Source: Buddleja alternifolia (lineage: Eukaryota > Streptophyta > Magnoliopsida > Lamiales > Scrophulariaceae). From it: DNA of 64,000 nt. Where the stretch lies: positions 28,584,591 to 28,648,590 of the forward strand of contig CM033393.1 of assembly GCA_019426215.1 (NCBI GenBank), in the 5' to 3' direction. Shown piece after piece: positions 34,440 through 46,041 of the stretch. A program made the position numbers and the translations under genes. The first letter of the stretch is position 1, and each line of letters starts with the position of its first letter. The notes under the pieces were generated by a model that was not told the origin of the DNA, did not search any database, and saw only the letters and a list, made by a program, of their open reading frames with translations.

Positions 34440-34830
34440 TGGTTAATCTATTCTCTTAGTTGGGATGACCTCCAAACTATGAGAGGGGGGGGCTAAATCT
34501 AATGATATAGGCAAGATATTTTATTGGACTGAGTTGAAAATTCGGACTAATATAAATATTAAAATACTTTATGGGCTTACCTATGGTTCAAGCCCAAAAA
34601 TTTATAATAACTAGGGTCACTTACACCCTACGATGGAGAGTTATAAATACGATCTTGGCGATATTTTAAAGGGAATTCTAGGATATATTTTTCTCCGGGG
34701 ATTTCTGATTTGAGCGTCGGAGGGCCAACACCGGGGGAACCCTCGGCGCGCCTTCTGACGCGTTGCTCATTTGCAGGTTTAGAAAATTCGAAATCTAAAG
34801 ACGTATGATGCATAATTCGCCCGCATCAGA
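34440..34830 (+). repeat. LTR-like remnant, probably Ty3/gypsy
   Basis: GAGCGTCGGAGGGCCAACAC near 34710, followed by CCTCGGCGCGCC, and a TATAAATA box near 34640 are typical of the R/U5 part of several plant gypsy LTRs. I see no PBS, PPT or coding region, so this is a fragment. The stretch 34249-34440 and the stretch 34831-35151 show nothing recognisable. Confidence 0.45.
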
Positions 34831-35156
34831 TGGTAATGGAATACATTTAAGCAAGACTTTTCAAAGGCTACTATCTATGATGAGACTTCACTGGTGAAGA
34901 AAGAATTCTATATTTTCAAAATATTTAGGTTGAGAAGAGAATGCTGGTAAAAAGACCTTATTAAGAAGCTCTAACTGCCTAATACCAAGTCCCCTTTCAT
35001 TTACCATAAAAAAAGTCCCCTTTTTTCATTTTTAGGGGAACAGACCACATTCCATCTCTAACAAACCCCATCCCGCGGTGAAGATTGAAGAATCAACTTC
35101 GAAGAGTTCCATAAAAAAGTGTGTGCAGTTGGAATCAATCAATCAATCATTCCTTT

Positions 35157-35590
35157 TGTTGGAAATTGGATATGGGTCATGGGTCGCCCAAGAGGGCTTG
35201 ACCCTACCCATAATAATTTTGAAAGAAAGAAAAGGAGGGAGTAGTTTTTGTAGGATAAAACTATCCCAACTCCCTCCCTCTCTCAATATAAATCTTATGT
35301 TTGAAATAAAAATAAAAATAAAAACACAAAATAAGTGAAAAATTCACAGCATAAATGAGGGGTAAAATGCAAAGACATGAAAGTCATATTATGGTGTAAA
35401 ATTGACAAAGGAGATTCACCATTTGAAGTATTTGGATAGTGGAAAGCATCTCTCTCCCCGTGACTGAGATTGTGGACATTTTAGAGCATCAAAACCGTGT
35501 GGAAGAAGTGTGAAACAACCAAGTTGAGATCCGCATTTGGTAAGTCTTTATACGTTGAAATCGTATGTATTATGTGATTTATTTCCGACA
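35157..35590 (+). repeat. 5' LTR of element G (434 bp)
   Basis: It begins TGTTGGAAATTGG and ends TTTATTTCCGACA. A TATA-like CAATATAAATC lies near 35284. It is about 98% identical by eye to 42365-42794. Confidence 0.9.
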
Positions 35591-35605
35591 TAGTATCAGA
35601 GCGGG
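35591..35605 (+). other. primer binding site, element G
   Basis: TAGTATCAGAGCGGG resembles the tRNA-Met complement TGGTATCAGAGC with one change (TGG to TAG). Confidence 0.75.
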
Positions 35606-36684
35606 TTTGGTTGTGTTCCAAACTTGCTTTCACATGAAAATATGTTAATTATATGCTTTGAAATCATGCTTTACCATGCTTCCCGTTTTTTACGTAAGAT
35701 ATGGGTTCATTCATGGTGATTTTGTCAAATGTTCATATTATTCTTTAATTTTCGAAATGTAGCATGTATAGACCATGTATATACATTTTATGGAGTTATA
35801 TGTAAGCATGTTTGACATTTGATGAGAAATTGAATTTTTATGGTGATTTTTTCAATAATTTTAGAGGCACTTTCGAACCTTTTTTGTTGTTATTATTATG
35901 AAATTCTTATATGGTTAGAATCCTTATGTCAAGGGCTTTACAACCATATATTGCATGATCAAAACAGATTAGAAATGAAAGAGATATAGCCTCTCAAAGT
36001 TGTGATCGCGAAATTAAAAAAACTGAAAATTCTGAAAAAAAATCAAGGAAGACGATGAACAGTAACCATTACCCGTCCCACTCGTGCATACGGAGAGTGA
36101 AATCCACTCCCTGCCTTAGACTTCTCCGAAAAGAAAACGGAGACCACCGCTGGATTTGCGATAGTTGAAAATGGGGAGTAGCCAAAATTTCGAAGCCGGA
36201 AAATGACGGGAAACGGCACGTGTGTTACACGCGCCCACGCGCCTAGGTGGCGCTTGGGGGCGCGTGCGTGCACCTCCGGGGTCGTTTTCGGCCAGAAGAT
36301 TTCAGATTTCTCATAAATCTATTTTGAGAATTTTTGGATATTTAAAATATATTTTTCGGAGAGGAAAAATATTTTTCTTTGATTTCCGAAATTAAAAATG
36401 ATGAAAAATAATAGAAAAATATTATGGGCAAGAAAAATTTATAAATTTTTTGATTAATTTTCTGAAATTATTTCTCATGCTTTGGCTACCAAGATGAAGA
36501 GTTTTGAACACTTTCAATATTATGCTCATTTTTTGTTAAACGCATTTGGAATTGTTTTTTTCCTAAATTAAAACTGTTGGAGCATAATTGTTATTTTTTT
36601 TGTCAAGTGTTAAAATATTCATATAAGGTAATGTATTATGATTGGCTTTATGACCAATCTAATACCAATTTTTTATTTTCATAG

Positions 36685-37152
36685 ATGGCGAGATCCCAAT
36701 TTACTTTTAACATCCTCCGGAAGGGAGTTAGAGCGAGAAGAACTCGTGTGCGTTTGGCAAAGTTAGAATTGCTGAGGCATTATAGAATGCATCCCGAGCA
36801 TTCTTTGAGTGAACATTTTAAGATAATAAAAATGAAGTATAAGGAGCTACTTCATTTGGGTCATTATTTTGGTGGTCCGGACCGAGAAAGAGAATTATAG
36901 AGAAATTCTCTAACAAAGTTTTGGAGAGGTGAATTTGATAGGATTTACACTGAAAATAAAGATAGAGATCTACGTCTCTAGAAGTCTTTATTGGTTAAAG
37001 TGTGGAAACAAAGAGAGCTGGAATTCAAGACGAGGAAATTATTATCTTTGAGGATGAATAATGGTCCTCGACGTCTTTTGAAATTCGCTCCTAAAGATAG
37101 ACTCTCGAATGGGATGGTTAATATGGTTTCTCGTATGTATAGAAATACTTAG
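36685..37152 (+). pseudogene. small ORF of unknown function in the leader of element G
   Basis: It starts MARSQFTFNILRKG at the ATG 36685, just after a TTTCATAG that resembles a splice acceptor, and is open for 71 codons to TAG 36898. The frame continues, with one more stop at about 36979, to a TAG at 37150-37152, giving roughly 155 codons. The composition is strongly basic (RARRTRVRLAKLELLRHYRM, KVWKQRELEFKTRK), with helical character and no zinc knuckle. I do not recognise it. It could be a degenerate gag of a non-autonomous element, or captured host exon sequence. The region 35606-36684 upstream is leader sequence with a GC-rich patch at about 36190-36290. Confidence 0.4.
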
Positions 37153-40115
37153 AGCTCGTTGTGTTAGTAAATCGCATGTATATACGTTCTTTGCTTTGAA
37201 AAGTTGTTGACATGTAGCTCATGGGTATATGTTTATGAACGTATATGTTGTTTTCTTTATAATATTGAGCTTTAACGACTTACATGCATATGATAAGATG
37301 TGTTATTTTTTCTTATATATCATGATATGCTTTTGATGATGAAATTAAGTGGGAGTTCTAAGGTTGATTCAAATGATACTTACCTAGAACTTTATGAGAT
37401 TTTTACTAGGAAATTAAATTTGTGATAATGAACATTTTGACACGGATGATGATTGGGCACTACGTGACCTTTCGAATCTGTACATTATGGTGAATTGTCA
37501 TTAACGTTAATTTGCTTAGTACGAAATCAATGTTGTATAGATGGGCATGTATGATATCTCTAGTATGGCCATGGCAACCAAAATCTCATATGAGTATTGA
37601 GATTTTAGAACAGTACTAGATGAGTACTAATTAGTAGAAATTGTGACACGTCGTGTCATAATATTTTGGAATATGTAGAATTGAATTAGATGCTCTAGAG
37701 GGCAATAACCAAGTCATGTAAGACTTATAGTGAGTCTTCCTACTCAATATAAAAGATCAATGAGTTTATCATAAGCGGAAAACAAGGTCCACTGCCTATG
37801 ATGTCTTTGTTGATTGTATGATATATGATCTCATATGCGCATGAGAAATCATACTATTGATCTATAAGTGGACCAAATGAGTAATACATCCGTAAAATTG
37901 AACTGAATTGGGATTGTTGACTATAGTATTTGATGATTAGAAGTATACCCTAAATAAGAGAACAATGAGTCGCTCCTTTTGAGGGTAAAGCCGAGGGTAA
38001 AGCCGAATACTATTAGAAATTAAAAGTCAACATACAATGACTTCTCTTATGAGAAGTGATGAGTTCAAGTTTTTGTACAATCTCTTTCTAATAATGAAGA
38101 CATCTAAAGGTCAAGTCTTTTATTTGTGAAAAGACTTTCATAGTCAACGTTAGCCATATTGTGTTTCGTACATAAAAGGCTTATTGATTCTATGATAATG
38201 ACTTAGGACTTTGTGGCTGATCTGTTTTAAAGAGAATTTGAGATTCTTACAGTAAACGAGATTAGAACAAAGAAAAAGTCATGAAAGAGACATATGATGA
38301 ATCTAGGGAGAGCAAACTTAACCACTAATGTGAATAGAAGTGGACTAAAGGTAAAAGTGCTATATTGATATACTTTTGGTCATTTTACTCGTGTATAACA
38401 TGAGTTGAAACAATTGACATACAGTTGGTCAATTTTACTCGTGTATGCACTGAGTTGAAAACATAGCACTTGTAGACACTTGTAGAGTGCATCTTACATA
38501 TTAAGCACTGAGATACTAAATCTTGTCCTATGTGGATTTAGATTTATGGTTATCAATTAAAAAGCGTTTGAAATTCTAAAAAGATCATTGGAAGTTGGTC
38601 TTCTGGATTGTTTTCTTGAGATTGTATTACTCTTGGATTTGAGTTTTTTGACTTGGTTAGTATCTTTAGAATAGATACACAAAGTGGTGCTAGATTTGTT
38701 TCTTCTTGAATGGTTTAAGGGTGAATTGTGACCAAGGCACATTGATTATTCGATCATAGTCAATATGTGCTCATTAAGTAATGTGAATAACTGTGTATGC
38801 ATTTTTTTGCATACTTGGTTAAGTCATAATGAATTAAGACACTAAGCTAGTAAGAGAAACTCTCTGAATAACTTTCGTAGTTACTTGTCAATATGTGGTA
38901 AATCATATGTGACCATTCAGAGGTTAAATGGGTTGATCTTTCATTGCAGTTAATTTTGTTAGACTTCTGTGATTTAATTAATATGGGGGTTGGGAAATGA
39001 ACCTCCTATTCCATTACTCCTTTACATACATTGATCCTGTCTATTTTGATTTCTCCTAATATGAAACATTAGAATGTTTCTTTGAAAATTATGAGAGAAT
39101 CAAATTGATGAATTTATCTTTGAGAGGTTAAATTTAAAGGGACAATGTATTTGTATCTCGGAGATACGCAAATGATCTAAGGTGTATGTGTTCTAAGTGA
39201 ACATGATGAGATGGAAAATTAGTAAATCACAGAATGTCCGGAGAATTTTTTATTTGGATGAAGAATCTTGAAATTGCTAAACCTCAAGTCAGGTTTAACG
39301 ATTCGTATAGTGGCTTTGTGCCTTATAGATCACTTAAGAGAATTGTGTTCTCGAATTTGAGTGGGAGCATATTTACCAAAGTGATTAACAAAACTCGAGT
39401 CATAATTTTGTGATATTTGTTTAAATTCACTGATTCTAATAGTGGCTATGTGCCTTATAGATCACTTATGAAAATCGTGTTCCCGAGTTTGAGTGGGAGC
39501 AAATTTATCGTAGTGATCAAGTTAGTTGAATCCAAATTTTGTGCAAACACAAAATATTCTCCGGAAAATTAGATAGAGTCTAATATAGTAAGACTCCGTC
39601 ATATTCTATTATCTGAGAAGATTGAATTAATGCAATGAAAGAGTATTTATAGAATTACTAAATCTATAAACATGTGTGGCACCAATAACTCGTGACAATT
39701 GCTGAGGAGGGGATAGTTGTCTGTGTGGCAGCAATTGCCCTCGTGGTAAGGTCGTAGCCAAAATGTGGTATTTCGACTTTCATATGGTTTAAAGATTTGA
39801 GTTGCATAGTTTCTCTTAGTTATAGTGTTATGAGTGTCTTGCAGTCACCCAATTGCATATAATCAAACCAAGTTTGGATTCTGGTTCAACATTAGACGTG
39901 GGGATATTGAGAACTTTATGTGTTCTCGAAATCTACTAAGATGTTGATATTTAGATTTCGAGGTACAAAGCTCGCCCAGTAGCAAATGGTATATATATAT
40001 ATATACGTGTGTATATATATCTTGAGACAAACTTATTTGCTAGCGGTGATATTTTTTTTTGTTCATTATACTTTCTTGGTTATTATGGACATATGAGATT
40101 TAGAATTATATCTAA
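37153..40115 (+). other. non-coding interior of element G, with small tandem repeats
   Basis: No supported ORF is present. Small duplications occur at 37979-38007 (GAGGGTAAAGCC twice), at about 38377-38455 (TTTTACTCGTGTAT twice, ~51-bp period) and at 39307-39530 (TGTGCCTTATAGATCACTTA twice, 132-bp period). Confidence 0.65.
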
Positions 40116-40960
40116 ATGGACACGAGACTACATTTCTTGATAGAGATGTAATTGAAAAGATATGCATGGGAATACCTTGAGGATCCCAGAGACAACGGTC
40201 AGAAGGTTAAGTCTGTGAACTTATAACCTTTGGTGACTAAAATTTGTTTTCAAAATAATGGAGTATGAGATTTTATGAATACATGATCTTATACATGTGT
40301 TTTTATCTTCATAGATGTAGACCATTATTTTGTTTGTAAGTCCATTAAGATATTTGAATTCTATCTCTTTATTGGTAATGTCTTATTAGCCGAGATGAGA
40401 AGGAGTACATTAAGCCATTGAGAATGGTTTTCCTTTAACTTATGAAGTAGAGGACATGATGAGTAAAGTATTTGATTTTATGTTAAAATTCATGTAAATC
40501 GTTAAAAAATGAATCTTGCTCAGTGCCGAGATCCATGTTAGAGTTTTCTATAGTACGATTTCATAATGGATACTTATAAGCTCATCAATACTCCTATAGT
40601 ATAGAGTTGTAGCCTCGAAATGAGTCCAAAGAGTCCAAATAGAAATGTCTAGACCACCATATTCCAATAGTTTGTTTTTTGGATCATAAAGTACAATGTG
40701 ACTTGTACTCGCATACTTGTTATGCCCTGGGTCATAAGGTATTGTCCAATTCTAGTATGATGTATTGGACAATAGTTGGTAAACACTGCAGATAATTTCC
40801 TTAGTATAGAGGAAAGTTATCAAAAGAATATACATATGTGGACTTGAGGAGGGGATTTGGATAAGTGTGAGTCTGCCTCTGAATTTGCTTCTATTACAAT
40901 GCTGACTTTAGAAGTAACACGAAGCAACTTGTGTAACATTGTGCACAATTAAATATTATT
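40116..40960 (+). pseudogene. heavily decayed copia reverse transcriptase of element G
   Basis: Across shifting frames the order of RT motifs can be followed. MDTRLHFLDRDVIEKICM at 40116 corresponds to the [15 protein letters not shown] block. VFIFIDVDHYF near 40300 corresponds to the F.FLVLYVDDILL catalytic block, with YVDD lost. CTRILVMPWVIRYCP near 40705 corresponds to CTRPDIAYA. Stops and indels are frequent. The remaining interior, 40961-42352, shows no recognisable protein. Confidence 0.55.
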
Positions 40961-42352
40961 TGTGGCATGTATATTTGCAATGTGGGATAATGTTTGGTTG
41001 AATTTGTTTTATAGCATGCGAGAGTTGTAAGCAGTTATGTGGGAGCTTTGATTATATATGTGAATATATATCATGATAAACAGCCAGCTAATGCTTACAT
41101 AGAGGTCTTATTATTGACCTATTGCCGTAAAATCGAACATCGACACACAATATAATTTTTATGAGAGATATCATTGTAAACCAATGAGTGGTGTTACAAT
41201 AAGTGTATACGCATTTAAAAGTGGCTAAAGTTAGTGCTTAGCTTTAGCCTAGAGATATATTTGTTGGTCAAGTTAGATCTCTAGAATTGCGTAGAGTGTG
41301 ATCTTTTTTGAACTAAAGGATGTTCATAGAGATTTATGCCCATAAATGTTTGACATTTGAGTGATGTGCTTTCTAAGCATGTTTACACTCGATGTCTAAA
41401 GGTATGTCTGATAAGTTAAGATTGGCTCTCTCACACGAGCAATCGCCTCTGACATTGAGCAATGTGCAGAGATGAGACATTTTGATTTTGTGCACACGAA
41501 ATCATACGTAGAGATGATGTCGCCTTGATTGCTAATCAAGATGAGATTACTATTATGAATTTATGTAATCGAAATGGATTCCCACCATCCATTGACTTAT
41601 CTAGAAGCCAGATGTGAGTTTTCTTGAGGTTGTTATTGATAGAGGACGAATAAAAAGAAAACTCAAGTTAAGTGTTGAGATACACTTGAACTAAGATATG
41701 TACAGTGTATTTGATTTGAATCATGACATATGCTTCCAAATAGGAAGAAAAACACTGTAGCACATGTTTCATACCGCGTGTGCTATATGACCGTTGGAGT
41801 AATGAGAAAAATCCCTGCTTTCTCATTGTGTGAGACTCCAAGGTTTATGTAACCTAAATTATACCTTTATGACTTTCAACTCTTTCTTAAAGCTTTATTT
41901 TAGTGTTGCTACTTTAGCATATTACCAATAGCCATGAATGATTCGGCAATGCGGTATATGTCTAGGAAAGCAGCTATAATATAGTTAAGAGATTCAAGTG
42001 GGAAAGGAAGACTATCTTTGTCTGACACGTATCTTGTATTCACAGGCCGGCGAATTATGTCAAGCTTAGTGTTTTAAACATAATGGTGAATACATAGAAT
42101 TGATTAGAAGTCAATTATGCTCTTGAATATTGTTTGAGGGACAAGAGATACATTGACTTGTGTAGTAAAAAGATGTCTGGGGTATAGCGAGATGTTGTCC
42201 TCATATTATTCGACATTGAGTTGCTATATATCCTTAACAGGTATATAGCTCGAAGCTCATCATATATGCTCGCTGGTCACACGATCCATTTGCTTGTATG
42301 AATTGTGAGTATGTTGTTACGGTTACACCAGATGTCTGTCGAGCCCACATAT

Positions 42353-42364
42353 ACGAGTGGGAGA
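42353..42364 (+). other. polypurine tract, element G
   Basis: CGAGTGGGAGA immediately precedes the 3' LTR start TGTTGAAAATTGG. Confidence 0.75.
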
Positions 42365-42794
42365 TGTTGAAAATTGGATATGGGTCATGGGTCGCCCATG
42401 AGGGCTTGACCCTACCCATATTAATTTTGAAAGAAAGAAAAGGAGGGAGTAGTTTTTGTAGGATAAAACTATCCCAACTCCCTCCCTCTCTCAATATAAA
42501 TCTTATGTTTGAAATAAAAGAAAAACAACACAAAATAAGTGAAAAATTCGCAGCATAAATGAGGGGTAAAATGCAAAGACATGAAGGTCATATTATGGTG
42601 TAAAATTGACAAAGGAGATTCACCATTTGAAGTATTTGGATAGTGGAAAGCATCTCTCTCCCCGTGACTGAGATTGTGGACATTTTAGAGCATCAAAACT
42701 GTGTGGAAGAAGTGTGAAACAACCAAATTGAGATCCGCATTTGGTAAGTCTTTATACGTTGAAATCGTATGTATTATGTGATTTATTTCCGACA
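42365..42794 (+). repeat. 3' LTR of element G (430 bp)
   Basis: It aligns with the 5' LTR over its whole length and is followed by the target-site duplicate CCTTT. Confidence 0.9.
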
Positions 42795-42799
42795 CCTTT

Positions 42800-43606
42800 T
42801 AAGATAATTTTTGGCAAATTGCGGGAGTACCGACTACCGAGTACCCATTGGCATTGCTGGACTTTTGACACAATTGTAAAAATGATGCCCATTTAGCCCT
42901 TAGGCTTTGTCCGACCCAATATGGTGGAGAATTTCTTGGTCATAATAGGATGCGTAACACTTTGTTTGGTCCAAAGAAATTACTATAGAAAGGAAAAGAA
43001 AACACAAGGAAGTTATTTTCCTTTTCCCACCCTTGAAAAAGTGTCGCCTCGAATTGGTATTAAATTCTTTCTCTTATTATATATTTTTTTCTCTAATAAC
43101 CAAACAATAAAAAATGATGTTCCTAGTATTTTCTTTTTCTTTCCCAAACAATTTCCTTTTAACCGACCAAAAAATATGAGCTTGGGCTTCCACACTCGAA
43201 ATTGTAGGTATTCGTTCAGTGGAGCAGAGCAGGCCCACAATTATCACTCAACTTTAGGCCTTGTATAAAAATAGCCCTTTTGTTAACATCCTTTTTTGCA
43301 TTTATCTCAATCAAAATGAGTTGCATAAGATAAGATGGCCCAGTAATTTCAATTTTGTTCAAATGTCAAATTCTTGTGATGTTAAGAATGTCAAATCAAA
43401 TATGTTTGCAAATTATATGGGTTTAGAATAAGATAATCAAATACAGTTGTTAATTTAATGGAGTCACCTCAACTAAAATTCTCTGACATTTATTTTTGAA
43501 CAAAATGAATGTAATCTTTTTTTAATTTGAAAGTAAGAAATAAATGAAGCAAACATGAATTAAACAATATGATAAAGTTGAGACACACGTCACTTCATTT
43601 TTATAT

Positions 43607-43642
<36 letters not shown>

Positions 43643-43984
43643 AGAGAGTAGGAGTAGGCATGGGACCGAGTAGGGCAGAAGCACATCGCTTTCATTTTTC
43701 CCCCACCCCCACCACCAAAGTGCATGCATTTACTGACACTGGGCACACACGCAAACACACACTACTCACCGCCAAAACACGGAAAACACTTGTATAAATC
43801 AGGTTTTGGGTCTCATTTGTGTATTTTGTGGATGTAATTAATACACATTACTTATTTTATTTTTTTACAACTGTATAGGTGGGGCTTAAGACTCAATTTA
43901 TATAAGAATTTTCCCCAAAACACCCAAGTGAGTGTGTGTATACACACATACATATATATATATATACATACATATTTTTTTAAA
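42800..43984. other. spacer without a recognisable gene
   Basis: This is AT-rich single-copy sequence. It contains an (AT)15 run at 43611-43640 and a CA/TA run at about 43940-43975. The 115-codon ORF at 42921 has low-complexity composition and is not supported. Confidence 0.6.
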
Positions 43985-45017
43985 GAAATTGATATTAGTA
44001 CTCCCAAAAGTGATAATTGATAACCACACTCCCAATTTATTTTATTTTAAACACACAAATTCTCTTACTATTTAAGATAAATATAATTTTTCACTATACT
44101 ATTCATCATTTTTAAGTTTATTTTCATATTTTTAATGTTTGAACATCATTATTAATTATTTAAACTAATAAATAGAAATAATAATATTATCTTTCTTACA
44201 TAAATTAGTTAAAATCTGGTCCAATTTTCTTAAATTAGGTTAAGTTTTTTCTTCATATTTTTACATTTGGTCAAACATTGAGCAAGTAATATTAGTTATG
44301 AAGAATATTTATTTGAAATAATCATTCTTACACCAGGTCAAGTTTTTACTTCACATATGAAGTTTAATATTTATTAGGCAAAAAAAGTAAAATAAAATAA
44401 TAATTTTGAATTTGTGGTGTGTATTAATTAACTCTTTTTTTTCCTTTGGTATTTGAGTTGATGTCAAAGAAATTACACGAGACACGAAAAGTAAAAAAAG
44501 TAATAATTTCGAATTTATGGTGCATAGTAACTAACGCTTTTTTTTTTTTGGTATTTGAGTTGATATCAAAGAAATCACATGAAATAGTGATTTGAATTTC
44601 ATATTGGTAGTTGTATTGTAAATGTTGGACTTATAATGCATAAAAAGATTTCTTAATGAAAAATAGATTATATTTCAAAGACAATGGTCTATTATAATTC
44701 AAAATTCTCAACTTCTCACTATTTTTAACCTTTAATAGTTATATGCTTCTCAAAAAATACTAATTTAAAATGTAAAATAAGTTAATAGGAGAAAATATGA
44801 ACAAAAAATATGCTTAAGGTGCTATATATATTGTTTAATGTTAAAATATGAAAACAAACCTTAAAAATGATGAATAGTATAGTGAAAGTTATATTTGTCT
44901 TACATATTAAGAGAAATTGTGTATTCAAATAATATAAAGACACTTTAGTAATTTGGTCAAAAATAGATTAGATTTGGAGTGTGGTTATCACTTTTGGGAG
45001 TGCTGATATCAACTCCC
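43985..45017. mobile_element. long-terminal-inverted-repeat element (MITE, possibly Mutator-like)
   Basis: About 160 bp at the left (43985-44140) is the imperfect reverse complement of about 180 bp at the right (44833-45017). Shared blocks include ACTCCCAAAAGTGATAA / TTATCACTTTTGGGAGT and ACTATACTATTCATCATTTT with its reverse. The flanks TTTTTTAAA (43976-43984) and TTTTTTATA (45018-45026) agree at 8 of 9 positions, compatible with the 9-bp duplication of Mutator-like elements, although both are low complexity. The middle is non-coding and carries a ~101-bp direct duplication (from about 44400 and 44501). Confidence 0.72.
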
Positions 45018-46041
45018 TTTTTTATAGCCAAGATTAATTACCGAGATACTGTCAATTGAAATTGTGAGAGTATCTGTTACGATCGAGAGTTATTTGTTCT
45101 TCAATTTGAGTAGAAGAACTTACTCCTATAATGTTGAGAGGAAGAAGAGATACACCGAACTAAAAGAATTTGTATAAAATTTCACGTTTGATTTTTCGAT
45201 CATGGGTTTATAACCTTTTTTATAGCTACAAAAAAGTGGTCCTATAAAAAAGGATCATATTCTCAAAACTACCAAATTCTAAGTAACCACTAAATATAAA
45301 TTCCACTACTAAGGCCATCTCCAATGTATTACAACAAAAATGTGTAACTTTTGCAGTATTTTGGTGCAGTTGTTGTAATTTCACTCCAATGTATTACACT
45401 ATTTTTTGCACCAAATTAATATATCTCTATATATTTATTTTTATTCCTCATTTATACAGTTTTTTATATTTCACAAATACACCCGACTTTAAGTTTTATA
45501 TTATATATTCATCCCAGTAAACATTTTTGCTATTTTTAATAATAAATAATATTAAATAATTAAAATTTATTTAGTTAGTTTTCCTTTAAATTGTGTATTT
45601 TTATATTTTATGTAATATTAATCTATGTTGGAATAAAATTTTAAATATTTTAAATTTATATGGAATATGCATTTTGTAATAATTTTAATAAATATCTAGA
45701 AATAATAATTAAATTAAACCATATACAATTAAGTAAAAAATATAACATAACATAGGACCTAATTGTAACTTCTCAAAGTTTAGAGACCAAATTACATAGG
45801 TACTATTCATTGGACTAAAATAATAATAACAGACTCTAAAATAGCGTCGATTTTAGGGCTCCGTTGGAGCGCTAAAATGGTGCAAGACGCTGTAACATAA
45901 CTATTACTACTAACATAAACCCTAATTGACTATTATTTATTAAAGACAATAAACAATAATTAGCTACCCCTCTAGGACGTATCAGTATCTCCCAAGAAAT
46001 TGTCATGCATCTTGAGCACAAGCTCTCTTGTTTAATGGAGC
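45018..46041. other. spacer without a recognisable gene
   Basis: It contains GGCCATCTCCAATGTATTAC at about 45313, a phrase like the ends of some MITEs, with CTCCAATGTATTAC again near 45390. I could not find a matching opposite end. Near 45975 there is GGACGTATCAGTATCTCCC, which may be a retroelement scrap. Confidence 0.5.

Larger units (their letters stand above)
35157..42794 (+). mobile_element. Element G: non-autonomous Ty1/copia-type retrotransposon
   Basis: Nearly identical terminal repeats (434 and 430 bp) bound a 6.8-kb interior. The perfect 5-bp direct repeat CCTTT lies at 35152-35156 and 42795-42799. A PBS-like TAGTATCAGAGCGGG follows the 5' LTR, and GAGTGGGAGA precedes the 3' LTR. 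The interior has no long ORF. Decayed RT words are recognisable at about 40116-40950. The LTRs differ at only about eight substitutions plus one small indel region, so the insertion is fairly recent although its pol was long dead. Confidence 0.87.

Noticed and set aside
42921..43190. Possible degenerate MITE (TTTGTTTGG near 42962; CCAAACA words near 43100 and 43143)
   Set aside because: The arms are too short and diverged to support an element by eye.
42921..43268. 115-codon ORF with Phe/Asn/Lys-rich sequence
   Set aside because: Low-complexity AT-rich translation in a spacer, no recognisable motif and no splice context.
45313..45900. MITE-like end GGCCATCTCCAATG
   Set aside because: No convincing matching inverted end or target-site duplication was found.
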